A stretch of 42,534 nucleotides of DNA. It comes from Stieleria tagensis. Its GTDB lineage: Bacteria; Planctomycetota; Planctomycetia; Pirellulales; Pirellulaceae. Position numbers and translations under genes: made by a program. This document shows positions 16,473 to 25,516 of this stretch, in pieces (positions within the stretch are counted from its first letter, which is position 1; the number at the start of each line of letters is the position of its first letter). The notes beneath the pieces were generated by a model. That model had not been told where the DNA came from and did not search any database. It saw only the letters and a list, made by a program, of their open reading frames with translations. The stretch is taken from the NCBI RefSeq assembly GCF_024129865.1, contig NZ_JAMYFE010000029.1:1-42534 (forward strand). The letters are read 5' to 3'.

Positions 16473-18518
16473 TCAACCGCCGGCTGCTTTGACAACGGCC
16501 GCTTCGTTAATGCCGAAGTGCTCGTAGACCTCGTTGTACGGTCCGCTGGCACCGTAGCCGGACATACCGACAAACTTGCCTTGCAAACCAATCCAACGGT
16601 CCCATGACATCTGCAGCCCCGCTTCGACAGCGACCCGATTGGTGACCTCCGGCGGCAACACCTGATCCTGATAGGCCTGGCTTTGCTGAGCGAACAGGTC
16701 CATACAGGGCATGCTGACGACACGAACTTTTTTGCCCGCGGCGGCCAATGTTTCGCCCGCTTTCACACACAATTCCAATTCGCTGCCGCTACCCATCAGA
16801 ATGACGTCCGGCGTGCCTTCACAATCGGCCAACACGTAACCGCCTTTGGCACATCCCGATGCCGATGCGTATTTGGTTCGGCACAGAGTCGCCATGTTCT
16901 GACGCGACAAGACCATCGCTGCCGGATGATCACCGATTTCCATTGCCGTGCGATAGCACTCGGCAACTTCGTTGGCGTCGCCAGGACGGAACACATTCAA
17001 TCCCGGGATGGCACGACAGGCCGACAGATGTTCGACCGGTTGGTGGGTCGGTCCGTCTTCGCCGACGCCGATCGAATCGTGCGTCAGGATGTACAGAGTC
17101 GGCTGGTGCATGATCGCCGACAATCGCATCGCACCACGCATGTAGTCGGTGAACACAAAGAACGTCGCAGCATAGCCACGCAAACCGGTCAGACAGATGC
17201 CGTTGACGATGCCGGCCATCGCATGTTCACGAATCCCAAAGTGCATGTTGCGCCCGGCGTACTGACGCGGCAGGAATTCACCTGCGCCCTCAAATTTCAA
17301 GTCACTCTTGTTACTCGGTGACAAGTCGGCGGAACCACCGATCATGAACGGCAGGTTGGCAGCGATCGCGTTGAGCACTTTGCCGCCGCTGTTGCGAGTC
17401 GCATCGCCTTTTTCGCTCGCTTCAAATTCCGGGATCTCTTTGTCCCATCCCTCGGGTAGTTTGCGATCAAAGATGGCTTGCAGTTCGGCAGCTTTCTCTG
17501 GATTGGCGGCTTGATAAGACGACCAAGTCGCTTGCCACTGCGAATACTCCGCTGCGCCACGGGCACCCAGGTTGTCTTGAAAGTGTTGCAGCACGCCGTC
17601 GGGAACGTGGAACTTTTCTTCCGGTGGGAACCCATAAGCCTTCTTGGCCAATTCGACTTCGTCCCAGCCCAACGGTGCCCCGTGGGCGCCGTGTGTGTTC
17701 TGCTTGTTGGGAGCTCCCCAGCCGATGATTGTTTTGCAGATGATGATCGTCGGTTTTTCGGTACAGGCTTTGAATTGGTCGATCGCATCGGCCAGATGGG
17801 ACAACTCGTTCACGTCATAAACATGCACGACGTTCCAACCCAATCCTTCAAACCGCTTGCCGACGTCTTCCGAAAACGCGAGATCCGTTTCGCCTTCGAT
17901 GGTGATGCTGTTGTCGTCGTACAACCAGCACAAATTGTCTAGTTTCAGGTGACCGGCAACCGAAGCGGCTTCACAGGCGACGCCTTCCATCAAGTCACCG
18001 TCACTGCACAAGGCAAAGACGTTGTAGTCAAACAGCTTGTGGTCGGCGGTGTTGTAGTTGGCGGCCAACCACTTTTCGCTCATCGCCATGCCGACACTGT
18101 TGCTGACCCCAGCCCCCAGTGGACCCGTCGTGGTTTCGATTCCCGCCGCTTCGGCGTATTCAGGGTGCCCTGCGCAAACGCTGCCGATCTGACGAAAGTT
18201 CTTGATGTCTTCCAGCTTGATCGACAATTCGTCCAACACGTTGCCACTTTTATCGGTGGCTTTCACGCCCGCCAAATACAGCGAACTGTACAGCAGCATC
18301 GACGCATGCCCACAGGACAGGACAAATCGATCACGGTTGGGCCACAACGGCTGCGCCGGATCGTACTGCATCGTGTGGTTGAACAACTGATAGGCGATCG
18401 GGGCAAGCGCCATCGGCGTACCAGGGTGACCACTGTTAGCGGTTTGCACCGCATCCATGCTCAGGGTGCGAATGGTGTCGACGGCTAGGGTCTGGATATC
18501 GGTCGATGCAACACTCAT
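16473..18518 (-). CDS. tkt: Transketolase
   Basis: Transketolase moves two-carbon ketol units between sugar phosphates in the pentose phosphate pathway, using thiamine diphosphate. From the ATG at 18518 the protein has 681 residues, the usual length; the extension to 18665 has no counterpart in the family. Visible signatures are DAVQTANSGHPGTPMALAPI, SDGDLMEGVACEAASVAGH with the diphosphate/metal-binding GDG, FVFTDYMRGAMRLSA, and HDSIGVGEDGPTHQPVEHL. All expected catalytic histidine regions are present. Why two exbD genes follow it is unclear. Confidence 0.97.
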   Translation of the reverse strand: MSVASTDIQTLAVDTIRTLSMDAVQTANSGHPGTPMALAPIAYQLFNHTMQYDPAQPLWPNRDRFVLSCGHASMLLYSSLYLAGVKATDKSGNVLDELSIKLEDIKNFRQIGSVCAGHPEYAEAAGIETTTGPLGAGVSNSVGMAMSEKWLAANYNTADHKLFDYNVFALCSDGDLMEGVACEAASVAGHLKLDNLCWLYDDNSITIEGETDLAFSEDVGKRFEGLGWNVVHVYDVNELSHLADAIDQFKACTEKPTIIICKTIIGWGAPNKQNTHGAHGAPLGWDEVELAKKAYGFPPEEKFHVPDGVLQHFQDNLGARGAAEYSQWQATWSSYQAANPEKAAELQAIFDRKLPEGWDKEIPEFEASEKGDATRNSGGKVLNAIAANLPFMIGGSADLSPSNKSDLKFEGAGEFLPRQYAGRNMHFGIREHAMAGIVNGICLTGLRGYAATFFVFTDYMRGAMRLSAIMHQPTLYILTHDSIGVGEDGPTHQPVEHLSACRAIPGLNVFRPGDANEVAECYRTAMEIGDHPAAMVLSRQNMATLCRTKYASASGCAKGGYVLADCEGTPDVILMGSGSELELCVKAGETLAAAGKKVRVVSMPCMDLFAQQSQAYQDQVLPPEVTNRVAVEAGLQMSWDRWIGLQGKFVGMSGYGASGPYNEVYEHFGINEAAVVKAAGG

Positions 18519-18719
18519 TTTGCGTGGTCTGTTTCGTCGTTGTAAGGAAAAATTAGGTAATCCGCCTGCTCCCAAAAGGTACCCAATTGGCGTCGATTTC
18601 GGAAGGGTCGGACTGATTCTAGCCTGCCCCAGCCCCGGCAATCGCCCGGCTTCGCCCACCGACAAACCGACGCATCACCCCGGTCACCGAGGCCGAAAAC
18701 CTTTTGCAAATCGCCCACT

Positions 18720-20594
18720 TCAGCAACAACGGCGGCGATCTTCAGGCCGTGATTGTCGATTGAAATGCCAGATCTCTTGCCCCAGAACCAGCAGATAGCA
18801 AGCCAAATGACCGGCGATCAGCCATCCATAATCCTGACGCATCGCTGGAACAATCGCCATCGCGGCGATCCCGCCCATCGCCCCCAAGATCATCGGGTGC
18901 GGAATCACGCCATAGGGAAACCGCTGGACACGACGCGGACTATCGAATCCCAACTCGGACGAAAAATAGGTCCGCGGGAGCCCCAACACGGCGGCGGCAT
19001 ATCCGGCCAATAGAAATCCGGAAACAACTGCCGCCAATGCCAAAAACTGGCCATCAAAGTGCACGGCAAACAGGACAAACAGTTGTGCCATCGCGATCGA
19101 TTTGAAAAAAATCGCGTCGCGGCGAAATGTTCCAAACGAAATCCGACTGCGTTCCTGAAGCGTTCCGATGTAAATCCCATAGTGAACAAAACTGGTGGCG
19201 GCGATCACCAGCGTCACGTTTCCAAGCACCAATCCAACCACCACGACCGACACGACATAGACCAGATTGCTCCACCCCAGATGTCGCACGGCCAATTCAA
19301 ACACCTTGGTCCAACCCAATACCCAGTTGGCTTTGACCGTTTCCCAGCGACTGGATGGATTGATCGTGCCCAAAAAGAGTGTCCTGGCCCGAATGTCATA
19401 GACCGTCGTCAGCCGTTGCAATAATCGTCCATACCAAGGCAACGCCCGCGGGTAGGCAACGAAGTGCAACTTCAAATTCATTCGGGGTTGAATTTGAGGC
19501 GGGTCCGCCTGGCGGGTAATAAAGTGCAATTCGCGGTTGAAATCGAATGCTACCACATCGCCGTTTTCCAAGCGGTGACTCTCGGGACACCGATAGTCGA
19601 TGCCGGACATCGGATAGTGAGTGGTTACCTGGTTGTTGTGATTTAACGCCACCATGCAGCGATACAATCTGGCACCGGGGAAGACTGACCACGGACCGTC
19701 GACGTGCCCCCGATAGAAAACCGTGTCCGAGGATGTTTTTTTCGGCGGCCCGGTCACATACAACTCGTTCATCGCGGGTACCGAATCGACGGTGTATCCG
19801 GTTCCGTGAAATGATCGGATCATCGATTTTAGCTGAGCGTCTTCGCACAACCGATCAAACGCCCGCCCCGGTTCGTCATCTAAATCGGATTGCCACCAAT
19901 GATGGCTGTGTGTCACCACGGGTTGCTCCTGAAGCACCCAATCAACGATTCGAGCAAAGTCACGGTGGTGCTGCTGCGAATTTAACTTGGTCACCAACAC
20001 CGCGTTGCGCGCCACCAAAATTCGCAGCGGCGATTGGTTCGGTCGCCGCGCCAAAACCAATAACACTGGCAACAACAGCACGGTGTGCTCAGCAAACTTG
20101 CCCAACCAGTTCGCCTGGCCTTGGTACGAACGCTGGAATGTCGATTCGCCGGTGATCCAGTGCGATATCTCTTGGCCGACGTAGCCGAGGACCAGCGCAG
20201 AGAGGGCCCCGGCCATTCCCCATTGCAGGTGCCAAGCCAGTGCTGCCAGCCCGGCGATCAAACACGCATGAACTGTCGCCACACCCACCGGCGCCAATCT
20301 GAACACCAACAGCCCCTGCAAACAGACCATGGCCAACATCGCGATCGGGCTGATCACGCCGGCCAGCGCGTACAACCCCAAGATCCCCAGTGGTGTGGTG
20401 ATCAAGTGCAACGCAATGTTCAACGGGCGACGGTGACAGCGCAAAAACCCTTGGCATATCCGAACCCATGGCGACCCGATCTCTGCTGCGAGACCGCCGG
20501 TTCGCTGCACGGTTTGACCCACATCCATCACCCCACGCCGCAAATCATCCTGCAATGACAGTCCCGGCAACGCGGGCGTTTTAAGCTGCATCAT
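18720..20594 (-). CDS. Multidomain membrane protein: DUF962/Mpo1-like, Fe(II)/2OG-oxygenase-like and PEMT-like methyltransferase domains
   Basis: This 624-residue protein appears to fuse three parts. Residues 45-185 are a hydrophobic domain with CHRRPLNIALH (54-63) and QEISH (141-145), like DUF962/Mpo1 proteins, which include an iron-dependent 2-hydroxy-fatty-acid dioxygenase in yeast. Residues 225-385 are soluble and beta-rich, with H297-V-D299, H357 and R371: the H-x-D...H...R pattern of Fe(II)/2-oxoglutarate oxygenases with correct spacing. Residues 440-612 hold several membrane helices and the stretch GLPRTYFSSELGF...FPYGVIPHPMILG (538-571), close to eukaryotic-type phosphatidylethanolamine N-methyltransferases. 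It follows btaB by 38 bases and ends the plcP-btaA-btaB operon. I infer a lipid-modifying enzyme, hydroxylating and/or methylating a head group or acyl chain. The domain calls are by eye; the middle one is the least certain. Confidence 0.6.
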   Translation of the reverse strand: MMQLKTPALPGLSLQDDLRRGVMDVGQTVQRTGGLAAEIGSPWVRICQGFLRCHRRPLNIALHLITTPLGILGLYALAGVISPIAMLAMVCLQGLLVFRLAPVGVATVHACLIAGLAALAWHLQWGMAGALSALVLGYVGQEISHWITGESTFQRSYQGQANWLGKFAEHTVLLLPVLLVLARRPNQSPLRILVARNAVLVTKLNSQQHHRDFARIVDWVLQEQPVVTHSHHWWQSDLDDEPGRAFDRLCEDAQLKSMIRSFHGTGYTVDSVPAMNELYVTGPPKKTSSDTVFYRGHVDGPWSVFPGARLYRCMVALNHNNQVTTHYPMSGIDYRCPESHRLENGDVVAFDFNRELHFITRQADPPQIQPRMNLKLHFVAYPRALPWYGRLLQRLTTVYDIRARTLFLGTINPSSRWETVKANWVLGWTKVFELAVRHLGWSNLVYVVSVVVVGLVLGNVTLVIAATSFVHYGIYIGTLQERSRISFGTFRRDAIFFKSIAMAQLFVLFAVHFDGQFLALAAVVSGFLLAGYAAAVLGLPRTYFSSELGFDSPRRVQRFPYGVIPHPMILGAMGGIAAMAIVPAMRQDYGWLIAGHLACYLLVLGQEIWHFNRQSRPEDRRRCC

Positions 20595-20632
20595 CTAGCG
20601 GTGACACTCAACGAGGAAACGAACAAAGAAAC

Positions 20633-21397
20633 TTAAACGCCGTCGTTCTTTGTGCCCACAAACAGATAGTAGGGCGCCCGAATCAATGGCATGTACGGCA
20701 CTTTCCCCAACCGTTCGTCAAATCGTTCGACATCGAATCGACGGTGCAGCATCGGCACATGATCACCGCTCAGAAAGACATTGTCGGCGGCAAACCAGTG
20801 CGTCCAAAATGATCGACGCAACCATCCGTGTTGGCGATGCTGGTCCTCACTGAACTTTCGCGAGACATAGAAATCGGTGACCGCAATCGTTCCGCCTGGC
20901 TTTAAAATTCGATGGGCCAGTTCGATCGCGGCAAACCAATCGGGAATCATCGTCAGCGAATAGGAGAACGTGACTAGATCGACACTCTCCGCGGCGTGTT
21001 CCAACCGCGTGGCATCAGCCAAACAAAACTCGGCATTGTCGATCCCCGCAACACGCAATTGCTTGCGTGCGACATCCAACAGCGATGGCGACAAATCAAC
21101 CAATCGAATTTCACGTAGGGTTTTGGTTCGAGCACCGGCGCGTAAAACGTTCTCACCGGTGCCTGCACCTAGATCCATCCAAACACCACCCGTTGGAAAC
21201 ACTAATCCATCGATCAATTCGTCGCGCCCGTGCAACAACCTCGATCGAAATCCATCGTAGTCGTCCGCTTGGCCTCGATAAAAACTTTCCAGTCGTTCGG
21301 CATGAGTGCTGCCCCGAACCGGATGGGCCAGTAGGTGCCAAACCACACGCAGATCGCTTGCCCAACTCGACTTGGGACGCTCGACGGTCTTGTTCAT
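20633..21397 (-). CDS. btaB: SAM-dependent methyltransferase, BtaB-like (betaine lipid head-group methylation)
   Basis: BtaB N-methylates diacylglyceryl-homoserine three times to give the betaine lipid DGTS. This 254-residue protein is a class I methyltransferase: WMDLGAGTGENV (74-84) is the SAM-binding glycine motif, VDLSPSLLDVARKQL has the acidic ribose-binding residue D101, and FCLADATRLEHA and VDLVTFSYSLTMIPDWFAAIE fit motifs II-IV. The opening, with ESFYRGQADDYDGFRSRLLHGRDEL, is typical of BtaB. Its start overlaps the btaA stop by four bases (ATGA). The methyltransferase fold alone would be weak evidence; the tight coupling to btaA makes the assignment strong. Confidence 0.88.
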   Translation of the reverse strand: MNKTVERPKSSWASDLRVVWHLLAHPVRGSTHAERLESFYRGQADDYDGFRSRLLHGRDELIDGLVFPTGGVWMDLGAGTGENVLRAGARTKTLREIRLVDLSPSLLDVARKQLRVAGIDNAEFCLADATRLEHAAESVDLVTFSYSLTMIPDWFAAIELAHRILKPGGTIAVTDFYVSRKFSEDQHRQHGWLRRSFWTHWFAADNVFLSGDHVPMLHRRFDVERFDERLGKVPYMPLIRAPYYLFVGTKNDGV

Positions 21398-22596
21398 GCT
21401 GCAGCGTCCATCAGATCCGCGATGTAGAAGCTGCCGTAGGTGTGCACCCGATCGGTCACATGCAGTTGCTCGGCCAATTCGGAATCGTAGCGCAACAAGT
21501 CGCCGACACGGACCTGCTTGCCGGCCGCCGTGACGGTCAATGGGTCAATGAAGTCCACCTCCAACGCCGCACTGCGCCACAGAATCCGCGTTTGGGGTGC
21601 CGAGCGGTTGATAATGCTCTGCCACTCAGCGGTCAACAAATCCGGATGGTTTTCATAGAGCCAATCCATATGATCAAGCAGCACGAATCGTGAAACCGCT
21701 CGCTGTTGCTCGGCCAAAAAGCCTTGCACGGTATTGGTGTGCGATGAAACGCGATCGACCAAACCCGATTTCAGTTGTTCGAACCCAACCTGGGACAAAT
21801 ATTCGGGACAGCACTCCGGCGTGTAGTGGCCGGTCAAATACACCCGCCAAAAATAGTTGTCTTTCAGCGGGATTTTCTTAAACACCGTTTCGATACGGTC
21901 TTGGATAAATCCGCCGATGCCGCCCGGGTACCCCCGTTCGATTTGCATGCGTTGGCTGCGTGGGACTCCCAACATCGCCATGGTCGTGTCGCGGCGCAAT
22001 GCCCACCGCATCGGCTTGGAAAACAACTGTTTCGAAACGTTTTTTGCTTCATAAATCTGCGCCTGTTGCTCCGGTGAATCAGCCGACAAAATCTGTTCAA
22101 CCGCCTCGCGTAAACCCGGCGGACGATTGAGGTAACCATTGATCATCCAGGCAAAAAAACCGGATGTCCCGCGAAAGTAGAAGCTCCTACGACGTGTGGA
22201 ACCATCGAAAAAATTCTGTCGTTTGTCCCAAATCACTTGATCAGCGCGGGCCAGCGACGGACGCAACGCATCGTGATAGATGGCATTCCATCGCGGATGG
22301 AATCCTTTGCCGAACACTTGAAAAAAATCGTCGAAGGCCAGGTTTCGGATCGCGGATTTTTTGAGTTCCAAGAGGGCGTTTTGCAACGGGTTCATGTCAA
22401 CCGCATACACAGCTTTTGGCGACTGCAACGCATAGTCCAGTGCGTTGCAACCTGCCGACGTGATCACCATCACCGTGTCGTCCGGCCCCAACCGCAATGC
22501 CGTGCGATCCAACCGCGGGTCTTCCCAACAGGTGTTGTAGACCAGATTGTGTTGATGCACCGCAGAAAAACACTTCCGTCCGATCCATTCTTTCAT
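21394..22596 (-). CDS. btaA: S-adenosylmethionine:diacylglycerol 3-amino-3-carboxypropyltransferase, BtaA-like (DUF3419)
   Basis: BtaA transfers the aminocarboxypropyl group of SAM to diacylglycerol, making diacylglyceryl-homoserine, the first step to DGTS. The 400-residue protein matches the family in length and in its opening: HNLVYNTCWEDPRLDRTAL, then VMVITSAGCNALDYAL (G49-C50-N51) and VYAVDMNPLQNALLELK (D67, N69) forming the SAM site. The C-terminal part keeps FVLLDHMDWL and RILWRSAALEVDFIDPL. It lies between a PlcP-like lipase gene (47-base gap) and btaB (four-base overlap), so substrate supply and the next step are encoded side by side. Confidence 0.92.
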   Translation of the reverse strand: MKEWIGRKCFSAVHQHNLVYNTCWEDPRLDRTALRLGPDDTVMVITSAGCNALDYALQSPKAVYAVDMNPLQNALLELKKSAIRNLAFDDFFQVFGKGFHPRWNAIYHDALRPSLARADQVIWDKRQNFFDGSTRRRSFYFRGTSGFFAWMINGYLNRPPGLREAVEQILSADSPEQQAQIYEAKNVSKQLFSKPMRWALRRDTTMAMLGVPRSQRMQIERGYPGGIGGFIQDRIETVFKKIPLKDNYFWRVYLTGHYTPECCPEYLSQVGFEQLKSGLVDRVSSHTNTVQGFLAEQQRAVSRFVLLDHMDWLYENHPDLLTAEWQSIINRSAPQTRILWRSAALEVDFIDPLTVTAAGKQVRVGDLLRYDSELAEQLHVTDRVHTYGSFYIADLMDAAA

Positions 22597-22643
22597 GACA
22601 GTCGATTCCTAATAAGAGATTTGAATCTGATGCTTTGTGACAC

Positions 22644-23510
22644 TCAGCAAGCCAGTTCTGCTAAATCAGATTCGACGACATCAGCTGACGAATTCGGATC
22701 CTTGGTTGCAAAGCAAACGGTTCGCCTTGGCAGCGGCAGCGACTGGGCTTCGCCATAGCGGCTGACCAATTGCAATCCACCGTCATGGTGCTCGATCAAT
22801 CCGGTGCAGTTTTCGACCCAGTCGCCGGTGTTGCAGTACAAGATCGAATTCGATTGTTTGATCACCGGCGTGTGAATGTGCCCACAGATCACCCCATCGC
22901 ATTGCCGATTCGAGGCATGTTGCATGATCTTGTTTTCGTAGCGACTGATGAATTTCACGCCGCGTTTGACACGGCCTTTGACGACAGCGCAGGCACCGTA
23001 GGGATTGCGGTCCTGTCCCAAAAAGCGTCGCTGAACCCATCGGTTCAAACTGAGACAACTGTCGTAGAATGCCGAACTGCCTTTGGAAATCCACTGCGCT
23101 TTCGTTTCAAAGAAATCGAACAGATCACCATGTGTGACTAAGAATCGCCAACCGTGCAACGTTTCAAATACAAACTCATCGGCAACCTTGACCGCCGGAA
23201 AACTGGCGGGCAACATCGCTTGAAATGCGGATTGCCGTAAAAAAGAATCATGATTGCCCGGCGTGTACAACAATCGCGTTCCATCGTCGACTAATTTGAT
23301 CAGGTGATCGACAATACGGTCACACAACTCGTTCCAATGCCATCCGGAATTGATCTTCCAAGCATCAAAGAAGTCGCCGACCAAGTACAAGGTGTCGGGG
23401 CGATAACGCTCGATGAAGCGCAGAAACTCCTCGGTCCGAGCATGCTTGCAACCCAGGTGAACATCACTGACTAGCAACGTTCGAATCGCCATCGGCGCTG
23501 ATAAGCTCAT
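22644..23510 (-). CDS. plcP: Metallophosphoesterase of the PlcP / UDP-diacylglucosamine hydrolase-like family (probable phospholipase C)
   Basis: PlcP of rhizobia and marine bacteria removes the phosphate head group of phospholipids in phosphate starvation, releasing diacylglycerol for phosphorus-free lipids. This 288-residue protein has all calcineurin-like motifs: D16-V-H18, GD at 45-46, GNHD at 85-88, THGD at 126-129, and GHIH at 210-213. YLVGDFFDAW and the length fit PlcP as well as the related LpxH; the betaine lipid neighbours favour PlcP. I start at 23510, preceded by AAAGGA about eight bases upstream; the longer frame to 23561 lacks this. It is the first gene of the operon. The main alternative is a lipid A hydrolase. 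Confidence 0.82.
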   Translation of the reverse strand: MSLSAPMAIRTLLVSDVHLGCKHARTEEFLRFIERYRPDTLYLVGDFFDAWKINSGWHWNELCDRIVDHLIKLVDDGTRLLYTPGNHDSFLRQSAFQAMLPASFPAVKVADEFVFETLHGWRFLVTHGDLFDFFETKAQWISKGSSAFYDSCLSLNRWVQRRFLGQDRNPYGACAVVKGRVKRGVKFISRYENKIMQHASNRQCDGVICGHIHTPVIKQSNSILYCNTGDWVENCTGLIEHHDGGLQLVSRYGEAQSLPLPRRTVCFATKDPNSSADVVESDLAELAC

Positions 23511-23634
23511 GCCATAGATCCTTTGCCCGAACAAGCCGAGCGAATGAGGACTTCGTTCCAAACGGAATGCTGTCGGTCACATCCAAATGACTTGCGACAG
23601 CTCGTTTGGCATGGCTAGGGAGACTAGCAGAGGA

Positions 23635-23652
23635 CTGTTTAAATCCTGTTAA
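23635..23652. promoter_or_regulatory. PHO-box-like direct repeat upstream of the lipid operon
   Basis: CTGTTTA-AATC-CTGTTAA on the plus strand has the 7-4-7 layout of a PhoB site (consensus CTGTCAT repeated with an 11-base period). It lies about 125 bases before the plcP start in the 167-base gap after the kinase gene. The repeat faces away from the operon, which is less usual. On the operon's strand an extended -10-like TGCTAGTCT follows eight bases after it. Confidence 0.35.
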
Positions 23653-23677
23653 CGCAAAGAGCATCTTCGCGTAAGAA

Positions 23678-25318
23678 TCAGCCGTTTTCGGACAATCGTT
23701 GCTCGGCGATTTCGATCAAATTGCGAACATCCGAATTGTCACCGTACAGTTCGACCAGACCGGACCAAATCCGTTTGGCTTCTTCGAGTTCGCCTTCCGC
23801 AGCCAATTGATCGGCTTGGTCCAGACGGGATTGAATGATGCGTGCCGCTTCCGTTTCACCGCTGGACTGATTCTGCAGCACCTCCATTTGATAGCGGGCC
23901 GCGTTGACGGCCGTTTCAAACTCGGGGTCCCCACCTAGCACGGTCACCATACTGTCGTACTTGTCGATGGCGGCGGCAAAGTCACCGTCTTCTGCGAACT
24001 CCTGGGCCTGTTTGTGCAACAGTTCGCCTTCGTTCTTGATCGGCAACTTGTTCTTGATCTTGACCGACAACTGGTGCAAAAACTGAATCACGTTGATCCG
24101 GTCGATTTGCTGCTCAGCCCATGCGGCATTGGGCCCGTCTGGAAACCGGACCAAGATCTCACGTAGCGGCTGGTTCTCCGCTTCGGCCAATGTCGAACGC
24201 GTGTCCTGTTCAATCAACCATTCGGCACGGGCGCGTAAGCTGGCTTCTGATGCCGGCCAAGCCACGTACGCCAACAGCAGCAACAGCGCAAATAAACCAC
24301 CGATCAGAATCCATGGCTGGTCGTGCCAAACCGTCGCGTCCGGAATCTCGTCGTCTTTCTCACGGGCCTTTAAATCGACCACGCCACGCCCTAACAAAGT
24401 CCGCGCTTCGTCTTTGTCACGCTGGTTGGTCACCTGCAAGGGACTGAATCCGCTGCTGACGTGTTCGGCAACGCCGGCCCGCGACAAGGCACGCTTGCGA
24501 ACTTCGGCCAACGCCAACTTCACCGCCGTCGCCGTCGGTGGTCGGTTTGCCGGTGTTTTCTCCAACAACTGCATGATCAGTTTGTCGAACCAGACCGGGC
24601 ATTCCAACACGATCGATGCAGGTGACACGGGAACTTCATGCGCGGAATTTTCTCGCACCTGCTGCAACGTATCACCACTGACCGGCAATCGCCCCGTGAG
24701 CGCGTGATACAACAACGCGCCCAACCCATACAGGTCCGATGACGGTGTGCATAATTCAGACGGATTCTTTGTCCCAGAACACACCAGTTCCGGCGCCTGC
24801 CGTGCGACTTCGTCGATCGACGGCGGTCGCGACGCGCGAAAGGGCGAACCGAATCGGTCTCCACGCACGTCCACCAACACCGGTGCAAATCCAGCCATCA
24901 CAATCTTGTCCGGCAAAATCGCACCATGCACCACGCCCTGAGAATGTAGATACTGCAAACCATCCACCACCCCCTGCGCGATCTCCAGCACGTTTTCCCA
25001 GGAAAGTCTGCCGACGCGTTCAATCTGCGATGACAAGGTCTCGCCTTCGATCAATTCATAGGCCAAATAGGCATCGGTGTCTTCGAACCCGCCACCGTAA
25101 CACTTGGCGACTCCAGGATGATCCAAGCCTTTCAACTGTTCCCATTCGTCGGCAAACAACCGTCGCGCTTCCGGCGTGCCACCAAAGGGAGCCGAAAAAA
25201 TCTTGACCGCGATCGACTTTTTGAGCGAGACGTGAACCGCTCTCCAAACGGAACTGGTTGACGGGTGATCGCCCAGTTTGGATTCAATCGCAAGGGGTCC
25301 AAGGCGGCTGCGGGGCAT
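23678..25318 (-). CDS. Membrane-anchored protein kinase homologue, probable pseudokinase
   Basis: The 546-residue protein starts with a Hanks-type kinase fold but lacks key residues. The ATP-binding lysine K39 (IAVKIF) and the APE motif (RQAPEL) are present. The glycine-rich loop is missing (LGDHPSTSSVW). The catalytic loop reads HGAILPDK at 131-138 where HRDLKPxN is expected, so both the catalytic Asp and the metal-binding Asn are lost. DFG is replaced by D150-V-R. One membrane helix lies at about 336-354 and the outer part has TPR-like helices (FAEDGDFAAAIDKYD). Kinases of this layout are common in planctomycetes; this one is probably a scaffold or allosteric partner. It precedes the plcP operon on the same strand, 167 bases away. 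Confidence 0.85.
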   Translation of the reverse strand: MPRSRLGPLAIESKLGDHPSTSSVWRAVHVSLKKSIAVKIFSAPFGGTPEARRLFADEWEQLKGLDHPGVAKCYGGGFEDTDAYLAYELIEGETLSSQIERVGRLSWENVLEIAQGVVDGLQYLHSQGVVHGAILPDKIVMAGFAPVLVDVRGDRFGSPFRASRPPSIDEVARQAPELVCSGTKNPSELCTPSSDLYGLGALLYHALTGRLPVSGDTLQQVRENSAHEVPVSPASIVLECPVWFDKLIMQLLEKTPANRPPTATAVKLALAEVRKRALSRAGVAEHVSSGFSPLQVTNQRDKDEARTLLGRGVVDLKAREKDDEIPDATVWHDQPWILIGGLFALLLLLAYVAWPASEASLRARAEWLIEQDTRSTLAEAENQPLREILVRFPDGPNAAWAEQQIDRINVIQFLHQLSVKIKNKLPIKNEGELLHKQAQEFAEDGDFAAAIDKYDSMVTVLGGDPEFETAVNAARYQMEVLQNQSSGETEAARIIQSRLDQADQLAAEGELEEAKRIWSGLVELYGDNSDVRNLIEIAEQRLSENG

Positions 25319-25516
25319 GGTGGGCGTGTCGTCAGTCGATGCAAAGGAAATGTGTAGGAGCGATCTGTCCGGTCAATGCCCACAGTATATCCCGTCAGCC
25401 ACAATCCATGAGGTAGCTTTTCAGCGGACAACGAGGACGAAAATGTGACGGCCACAGACTGTCCGAATATGCCGATGATGACAACCATAGTAGCGCAACA
25501 ACGATTTCAGACAGCC

